The notes under the pieces are model-generated. The model searched no databases and was not told where the DNA came from. It saw nothing but the letters and a program-made list of their open reading frames with translations. A DNA stretch of 62,000 bases from Branchiostoma floridae (lineage: Eukaryota; Chordata; Leptocardii; Amphioxiformes; Branchiostomatidae): the NCBI RefSeq assembly GCF_000003815.2, contig NC_049979.1, positions 8,618,413 through 8,680,412 on the forward strand, read 5' to 3'. Below, in pieces: positions 52,801 to 61,800 of this stretch. The translations under genes and the position numbers were made by a program. Position 1 is the first letter of the stretch. Each line of letters begins with the position of its first letter.

Positions 52801-55800
52801 GTGTTTGCTCACCTGTAATGAGGCCAGATGAGTTTTGTGAGGTGTTTCCTCACCCGATGTGTAAGGTCAGGTGAGTTTTGTGAGGTGTTTTCTCACCTGT
52901 AATATAATGATGCCAGGTGAGTTTTGTGAAGTGTTTGCTCACCCATTGAGTGAGTCCAGGTGAGTTTTATGAGGTGTGTGCTCACCTGTTGTACTTCGTT
53001 AGCGAGGACGGGATCTGAGATCTGGCAGGGATCCTTCAGCAGCTGGTTCACATAGGATCTGCTGGCTGGATGGGAGGGAGACAACAATTACAACTCTGTC
53101 ACACACAAAAAGTTGTAGGAGGCCGTCCAGCATTAATAGTACTTAAGCTATATTAGTATATATGTATCACTTCATGGCTAATATCATCAATCTATCTCTA
53201 TATACATGTGTATTCTATTTGCAATCCTCCATTTGATATGTTTTTTTTGTCTACTGCATACTAAAGCAAAATCTACAACACGAATTAGCATCTTACAGTA
53301 AACCTTATTGATAAGAGATTTCCCACGGGACATATGATCATGCCTCTTTTCTGACTGGAGATTCAGTGTTCCATGGATTTTACTGTCCTCTCAAGATATA
53401 TCCTCGTACCTGAGGTTACATGTAAAACAATATTGAGAACGATGGCCAATAACTCTCCTGATATAACTTATATTTCAATACGAGTTCCCCACCACAATAT
53501 TTTATGAAGTGTTTTCCATAGCAGTAATAGAGCTAGTAAAAGTGATTTATTCCATCAGCAAAACTACATTAGACAATGTAATCAAAATAGCCGTGTAACG
53601 AGGCCCAAACCCTACAAATCTCTCGGGCCGAGTTTCCCCTGTGTTGTGGTCTTCTCTGCCCAGACTAAGTGCTGAACAGAATGAATGTTGTCTACATCAG
53701 GGCAGGTAATTCCCAATAACATCCCTGCAACTTAAGTTCCTTCTTTTATTTATGACCAGTCTTTCACCGAGACTCTGATGACCGCTGCATTTCTCTGGCC
53801 CTTTTGAGGGGAACTACAGGGCATGTAACGATAGTCAGCCCATACTCAAAAAGCCCACCAAAAATTTCATAGCCGTAATGTGGGCAACAAATTGCCTCCC
53901 TCAAATCAAATCCTACAAGTACCAGAGGCTCCGGCCCATTTCCGGATGTAAAATATTGCAAAAATCATTTACATTGGGACTGGGTCATAAAGCTACCTTT
54001 GAGGTCAATTTGGCTTACATTTCATTATTGCTCAGGACGATCAAAACCATCCATCAGGCGCGGCTTTCTTAGATTGAGGCGGAGTATCAATACTGTAATC
54101 CACAGACGGCAATATACCCGGAATTACCAGGAGGAAACTGGCGGGTGGTCATCTTTCTCAATGTACCCGGCCGGGCAAATGCCTATACACGGTATCCCGA
54201 CGGAAACAAAAGAGCTTAAGTGAGGACTATGCGGGGTCCTATCGAGAGTAAAAACGATATGCGTTGCAAAGTTGTGAGGCAATAAATCAATACTGATGAG
54301 GCCGGGGAGACCTGACAGAGACAATAATGTGCAATGTAGAGTAATGGGTAAATTGACAGGACGAGCCCAAAATCAATACGAAATTAGCGGGGGATCCGCA
54401 CCCCCCGAAACTTTATCTGTAGCGCCGGACACGAAACTGATGATCAGATATATTTCAGGCTGAATGCAACAGACGAGGCCAATTGGCCTCATATGATAAA
54501 TTTTTGCCGTCGTCAGCAAATTGGGTTGGACAATTAGAAAGAGCCCGGTGTCGGACAATTAGAAAGAGCCCGGTGTCAGACGTTCAATTTTTTCTGTCTG
54601 CAGGCAGGCTGAGCGGGAGAAATCTGTATACATCATTCCTGCACGATAGCCCCGCTGAGGATGCAAGAACTCGTAAGGAGGCAACACCAACAGCACACTC
54701 GCATCTAAAACCAGATAGCTGCTCCATTTCATACAGTTTTGTTAAAGATGATTAATCAAATTGGTGCTTAATAGGAGTCATCAGGATGACATATGACCTG
54801 CCTGGTTCCATTTGTTACCTGTGAATCACCATTTCTGTCACCACTAACAAGCAACAGGTACTGCCTCAAAATGTGTCATGCAAATCCTACCATCTTCTTC
54901 AAAAGTCAAAGAGAAGCATCCCATTTTTATTCCAATAAATAAACAGAAATTAAGTGAGTATGATGGTCGTCAGAAAAATATTTAACTTCTGCTATCACAA
55001 CTATCTCACACTCAGGTGCGTTTCAAAACCACTGCCAAATTGCCATCATGCCCAGCCATCTACGGTGTGCGTACCATACGTTGCACAGTACAGTGATGAT
55101 CTGATGCAAGTGTATGTGGGCAATACATCCCCTTCATTCCGACCACCACATGGGATGGACTCTCAACTTTACTCTAACCCCAAGAAAAGGACAAGGCAAG
55201 AAGAGAGCGGGCAAACATCGATCCAATCCCGCTTCCTGATCCTTTCATATGCACTTTCCAATTTCTATGGGAACAAGTGCAGCTCAGCTCCAATGGCCCC
55301 AGCACTTTCTGCAATCAGCTTGCTTGGAATCTTTGCTTTTCGGATCATTGACTCTGACCAACAAATTACCAAGATCTTAGGGAATGGGGCCTATCTGCAT
55401 TAGTCCATATAATTCCAATTTACCCTAATGACTTAAGAACTGATGAGGTTGGGGCCTGCGTTCCCTGTTTGGGCGAATCCAGGGACCAGATAATGATCGC
55501 GGGCTGCCATTGTTGGGGATACCCATTAAATCACCCGCCTTAATAATGTGGGATCGCGAGGAATAGAAAGTTAATGCATGACCCTCATTACGGTCTGCGG
55601 CGATAATGATTCTCTGGCCCGTGATGAGCCGAGGGGGCCCTCCCCGCAGTTTAATCATTGTTTGTGGGCAAAAGTGTCCACTTTGGGGCCGGGATTCTCG
55701 CCAGGCTCCCCACCTCGGTGATGGTGATGATAAGCCGGACTAAGTGAAGCTAAGTGATATCTGCTCATTACCGCTAAATTCTGCGGCTAAACGGGGCAGC

Positions 55801-58800
55801 CGGCCCGGCCGCCCGGCACTCGCCAAATCAGTTGGAGAGCCAAAATTGGAATACTCAGAGAATTTCAGGTAATTTGCCTTTCGATTTTCAGAACCTCACT
55901 GATTAGCAGAAACTCCTTGCCCGCTAAGAGCCATCGACCCCTGTGTGAGATAGCTGATTTTCAAAAGAGATAGACCTTCCTGGGTTAACCTCTGCACTAG
56001 ACTGGAGGAACTTCAGCAACTCCCAACTTCAGGTTGATAATCCATCATTAGTTGATGTACTGAGTGGACAACTAAGGACGTGGGAAAGAAAAAAATGCTA
56101 AAAGTTGGTGTCCTGTATTGTACTCCACAGAGAGAGAGGTATAGCGAAGCCGTGTAGCCAAGGTCTTACTGCTGACCTCGGCACCTACATATACGGTCAA
56201 TACAGCACTATTCTGGGATATCCACCATTAGGTGAGATGGCCATTGTGCCGGGGTATAAAAGATAATGACCTGCACTCTCCACTTTAATCTGGGAGCCAC
56301 AAAATTCCTTCTCCATAACAAAGGTGGCCAGCCCAAGTTTGCCGCACAAATCCGCTCTTAGGAGTGCCAATTTTGCCTGGAGGGCAGACGGGAAACTATT
56401 CTGGACAATTGAAGAGCAGGGCGGCTTGATCGTTGTTCTACCCCATTAACAGAAGGCAATGGCTTTGACCCGGGGTCTATTGAATTTCATTTACCCCCAG
56501 TATTAGTGATCGTGGTCATCTGCAGGAAGGACTTCCCTCGGAATAGAGGGGAAGAGGATTGGGACATAAATCAGCGGGGGAAGATTTAAACGGCCCCAGG
56601 AAATTGTGTGTTGGGGGCATTAAATGCGGTTCTGCATGGAGGATGACACCGTTTGATGGTGTGGGAAATGGCAGACTCTGTCGTCTGCAGCAGTCGTTTT
56701 TCCTGCAGAGGCAGAATTCTGGTGACATCAGCCACATAACCCGTATAGCCCCGAACTGGTCCAACTTATGCCGGTGTCATATCGGTCTCCAGAATAACTC
56801 AGTGTTTTAAACACATCAGAACTGTCATAGCAACAGAAAGTACAGAAATGGTCAGGAAAAAAATACTTAAAAGCCATAGAAGACCAGCTTTTCCAGTCAA
56901 TCCAGTTTTTTCCTAAGGGGTGCTCTTTTCAGCCTTTCTTCCAGAATTTAATAAAGTGTAAATGTGTAATACCATTAATCGAAATTCTATTAACTCGGTG
57001 ATAATATTGTGTTGTTGATATATAGTCAAACCTGCCCAAGACGACCACCCGGGGGACCGGACAAAAGGGGTCGATTTGGACAGGTGGTCGCTGAGAAGAG
57101 TATCAACTCAAAACATGCCCGATGCAAAGTATAAATGGTTTCCGTTGTGTTAAATGGCAACTAGCAAGCACACTGCACGCACGCAAAGAAGCGAGGTCTT
57201 TAATGCCAAATACAACACACACATTGTAAACTGTAAATTTAACCCCAAAATCCGACGCAAACTGGTCGATTTCCGCACAAAATTGCGCTAGTTATCATAA
57301 AAAATCGATGAAAACCTCAATTTTGAAAATGATGCGGTCGTTATGGGTCCCAATTTGGGCCGGTCGCGGTCGCGTTGGCCAGGTGGTCGTTGAGAAAAGG
57401 TCGCTTAATGCTTACGTCAATGGGAAAATAAATCGGGACCGAGAAAAAGCGGTCGAAATGGCCAGGTGGTCGCTGAGAAGAGGTGGTCGCTCGGGCAGGT
57501 TTGACTGTACATATTATCATTTCAAAATAAAATATACTGATCATAAAGAAATAATACAACTGTTTATATTATGATATGACAAGACAATATCTTACAATGA
57601 CAAAATAGAAAAACACATCCTGGTATACAAAAAGTACCAGTACATGTATATCAACTTTGTTAGATCAAAGTGCTGTATTCATTTGAGACTCATCATGACT
57701 TTGAGGGTAGAAAAGCAACAAATTAAATTTATAATACATATATATGACACAACGCTTACAGATAACCATCACTACCTGAATTTTCCACAAAAAGGGTGAT
57801 TTACATCTATGTATGCCATAAACGGTCCCAACTGCCCCTTCAAAGCACAATGAAGGTACTCTTGCTGTCAGCAACCTCAATGAAATAAGGTGATTTTGCT
57901 AATACATGAGAGACCCCTAGCAACATAAAGCATAACTGCACCACTTTCAGCAAAGCAAAAAAAATCTCAAAACGTTCATCTTTACTATAAAGTATTCCTT
58001 CATATTTAGATTTTCTTCGTGATCAAGGATGTTAGATACAGTCAACTACAAAATAATTCCCACGCTCACAGATGTTGAAAAAGATAAATACTATAATGGC
58101 TAACACTGTCCTTTCCTGGAGGTTTCAAATCAGTAAGGGGAAGACATGCAGGAAAATTATCAGGGTTTTAGCTAATGTATTTTAGTGTGCAAATTTGCCA
58201 ACTTTTACCCCACATTTTCAAAATCTCACCGTGGAAGACCCCCTTCCACACCGGACTCTTATTGGTCACTTCGTAGCCTGATTAAATCTCGCTTATAGCA
58301 GCCCGCCCAACATCCGCTGGCCTCCTAGCGGGGAGGGGCCAGTTACAGCCCGGACAGCAGAGTTTGTGTTACACAGACTAGTCACTTCTCAACCTCACCA
58401 TTACCATCATAAAAATAAAACTGTTCCTATAACCCTGACAATAGAAAACAAACTCATCAATACTTCATCCTCACACTCAGGGTTGACATCGCGGCAAAGC
58501 CTAACGATATCACCCCTGACAAATCAGCCAGGGTATTTGGGTATTTGGCTTCTTGTTGTCGGAAGCTCGGAAAGGCGCCATATAAGGCGACTCATTAATA
58601 TTCAAGAGCAAGATAACAGTACCGGCGTAACGTTCTTTCAGCGTCCAGACGTCTTTATCAGGTACCAAATTTAACATTTGTCGGTTCTGTGGGTATAGGG
58701 TAACCACGGCATCACCGTATATATGTACCGACCTAGCATACGATAAAAAAAACATTACCATCACGCAAAGAAATACAGATCTTTGTACACGCCGCGCCGT

Positions 58801-61800
58801 ACGCTGTTTGTTCGAAACTTGCAATCCGGTCGCTGATTGGCCCGCGACAAATCAGGCAAGCTCATTAATATTCATAAGCAGGGCGCCCCAAATACCCAAA
58901 TACCCTGGCTGATTTGTCAGGGGTGATATCGTTAGGCTTTGCCGCGATGTCAACCCTGAGTGTGAGGGTGCAATACTTACGTGGTTCTGACTCTGCAGAC
59001 TGCAGAGCTAGGTGGTGCTCTAGGATGATCTTTGCTAGCAGGGAAGGAGCCAGGTCAACCTGCAACAGTTATAGAATTCTACATTAAACGAAAGAAAACT
59101 TGGGCACATTTCATTGCAGGGTTGGACCAGTTTTCTAGAACTCACTTGTCCCTATTGGGAAAGTACATAAGAAAATTTACTTGCCCAAAATCTTTTTCAC
59201 TCGCCCGAAATTTGAATGACATTTTCTGTGTATTTTCACTTCCAGCCATACCGGTAAAATTCTTATGTTATTGGCTCTATTTTTCTGTGTTGAACAAGAC
59301 TTGATGCCATACTGTGAAAAGTAACACTCATGGAAAGATCTTATTCAGGGAAAAATCTTACTTGCCTGCTCAGACAAGTGAAGTAGGAAATGCGCCTATC
59401 ATCACTTTCACTTGCCCGGGACAATCAGGCTAGTGGACTTGTTCAACCCAGCATGGTCTAGAGTAGACTAGTCAAAACTTAAGTACGAGGAACCATCGAG
59501 GGAAGAAGAAAGAATTACATATATGTATGAGAAAAGAAGTTCAGTTCTTGGGGGTATCTAGAGAGGATGAAAAAGCAACAGTGACTGTATGAGATACTGT
59601 TTCTTACAAGACAAATCTTAGCTAACAATGAAATTCAAAATAACACATTGATTAAAAAGGATGCAATTTGTATTGGTCAGTCCATATCAGGTTAGTTATA
59701 CATTAAAAAAATAAAAAATTCACGGGTCTTAGTGGCAAGTGTGCAGATGTTGACACACTGGCAGCACCAAATCCGTAGGTGTTTTTGGCACCTTTAGACA
59801 GATTAGCCGTGAGGCTCGGTGGGCGTCACTCCACCGTCATGGGGGCAGGGGCATGGCGAGTATCGAACTCAGGACCTACTGATTCTGATTCCAATGCTCT
59901 ACCCGTTGCGCCACACTGACACCCCACCCCATACATTTGTATTTTTAAATGGTAAATTGGTAAAAGTACATTAGCAGCAGGGTCTACAACACTTCACCAT
60001 AACATGGGACAATTTCCTTACAGATACAGGTACTAAATGTAGACAGAAGCCAAGCAAATTTCACTCTTTTCATAAAACAATTGGTTTCTAAATTCTTAAG
60101 AGACAGCCCTTACAACTGAGAAGTCATTTCTCGCTTTCCAAAGAAATTGCACTTCCTAAAACTTTGGCACATATCCCATGTACCATCCTGGTGAATTTGC
60201 AGTGTAGTAAGTGTGCTGACGAGTTTTTTCCAATCAGCGTGCCGCGATCACCAGCTTCGGTGCCAAGAAAAATCGCTATCAGGAAGGGGCAATACCGAAG
60301 ATGTATGGCTACTTCCTCTTGTGCTTTCTTTGGCAATGCATATTGATGAGTGTAACGCAAAGTTGTTCCTTTGGCCTACAATAAAATGCTGAATCTAAGG
60401 GCTCCTCATTCATCACAAAGCAAACTTGTGGCATGTAGGCACTGCCTGGGACAGCTGATAGATGTGCCATGAAAAAGTTTTGCTTGGCTTGACAATAAAG
60501 TAAATGTCTCCCAGGGATCCCCTGTCTTCCCACCAAATTGTTCCATATTTCAATGGTGGGGCAAATTTTGACAAATGGAGGCTGTGACAGGCGAGGCCAT
60601 GGAAGCTGCTGAAAGTTGCAGGGCTGCCCTGTGAAATGAATGACTTGCCTCTGACAACAGAATGTCAGATTCAAATGCCAGGTCAGAGCATGGCCTTGCA
60701 CCATCTATCAACCTGTCACCAAGATCCACACTAACAAGCTTTAATTTCAAACAAGGAAGGTCGGCCCATAATTTTCCGAACAAGCCATTTTTCATGCACG
60801 ACATCCATTACCGCAACATGCTTAATGGCAACAAAAGCGGCGAGCAATCAGCAAACATTTACATTGAAACAAATGTGCTGTATAACAATGAGCCTGCCCC
60901 TGTACGTTCATGTTTATAGAGGACCACCAAATGCCACATTTGTCAAACCTGACATCATAGATCTTTTCATTTTCCTCAGGTTCTTCATCAAACTGTCAAA
61001 TAACACAGGGCTGCAATTCTCCACACACCTGATAGGTGTTGCTGGTGGGCAGATACTATCACTCCAACCATATGTATTCTACAGCATACATGTATCATTG
61101 CTACTGACAGCTTTACACTCACACATATCTATGGGAACATCATCATCACCTTGTCATAAACTTGAGACATTCAGCAGATCAGGGTTTAACGAAAGTTACT
61201 GTATTTTACTGGTACTCAGAGAGGGCTATTTTTCTCACCTCTTTTGCTATTCTCAAAAGAACAGTGCCCATGGTTTCTGGTGAAATCCTTGCTTGATACC
61301 TGCAATTATAATAAAGAGGTTATAACTCTTTATTGCTTCACTCTATTATCATCAAACACTACAGTTGACACAGACACTAGTATAAAGACATTACTCAGTT
61401 GTTGTTGGTAATTTAAATTACACTAAATTGCTACATCATATATTTATATTTATGTCATACCTGGGGTTGCTGGGCCATGATGACGTTTGATACAGTGTTC
61501 CAGACCGGGTGATAAAAAAAGTAACACAGGCTTCAAAGTTTTATCACACAGGCTTCCATTGAATATTTCGAATGTACTCTGTGCACGCCGAGTGCAGCGC
61601 GGTCGAAAAATCGAATACCTGATTTGGATGTTGGAACATGGCTGTTGAAACAATTTTTGTTCGAGGGCACCAAATTTTCTCAACTTCTGGCGCATTTTGC
61701 ATCAAAACATGTGTTTTCTCAGGTGGGTATGACATAAATAAAATACAACACGGTGTATTCCGCATCATCCTCGGTTCCAGCCCGACCGCGGGTCGGATCA

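Larger units (their letters stand above)
53066..58980 (-). other. CDIN1: CDIN1 intron, 5.9 kb, with CNE-like blocks and two DNA elements
   Basis: Contains CNE-like DNA at 53590-54780, 55400-55860 and 56230-56790, a pogo-like MITE at 57023-57507 and a hAT-like element at 58466-58970. No nested gene is supported. Confidence 0.88.
59060..61238 (-). other. CDIN1: CDIN1 intron, 2.2 kb
   Basis: Contains a degraded element (59117-59451), a tRNA-derived SINE (59705-59930) and a CNE-like stretch at 60120-60850 that includes aatgcatattgatgag, a POU-type motif. No nested gene. Confidence 0.85.

Noticed and set aside
52643-52989. Coding tandem-repeat protein
   Set aside because: Unit lengths vary and frames do not stay open; the pattern is explained by non-coding repetition of a donor-containing unit.
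59840-59930. tRNA gene
   Set aside because: The pol III boxes are present, but there is no closed acceptor stem, and a body, tail and target duplication show a SINE.
60825-61283. 152-codon plus ORF
   Set aside because: Runs antisense over a supported CDIN1 exon (61239-61299) and has no family motif.
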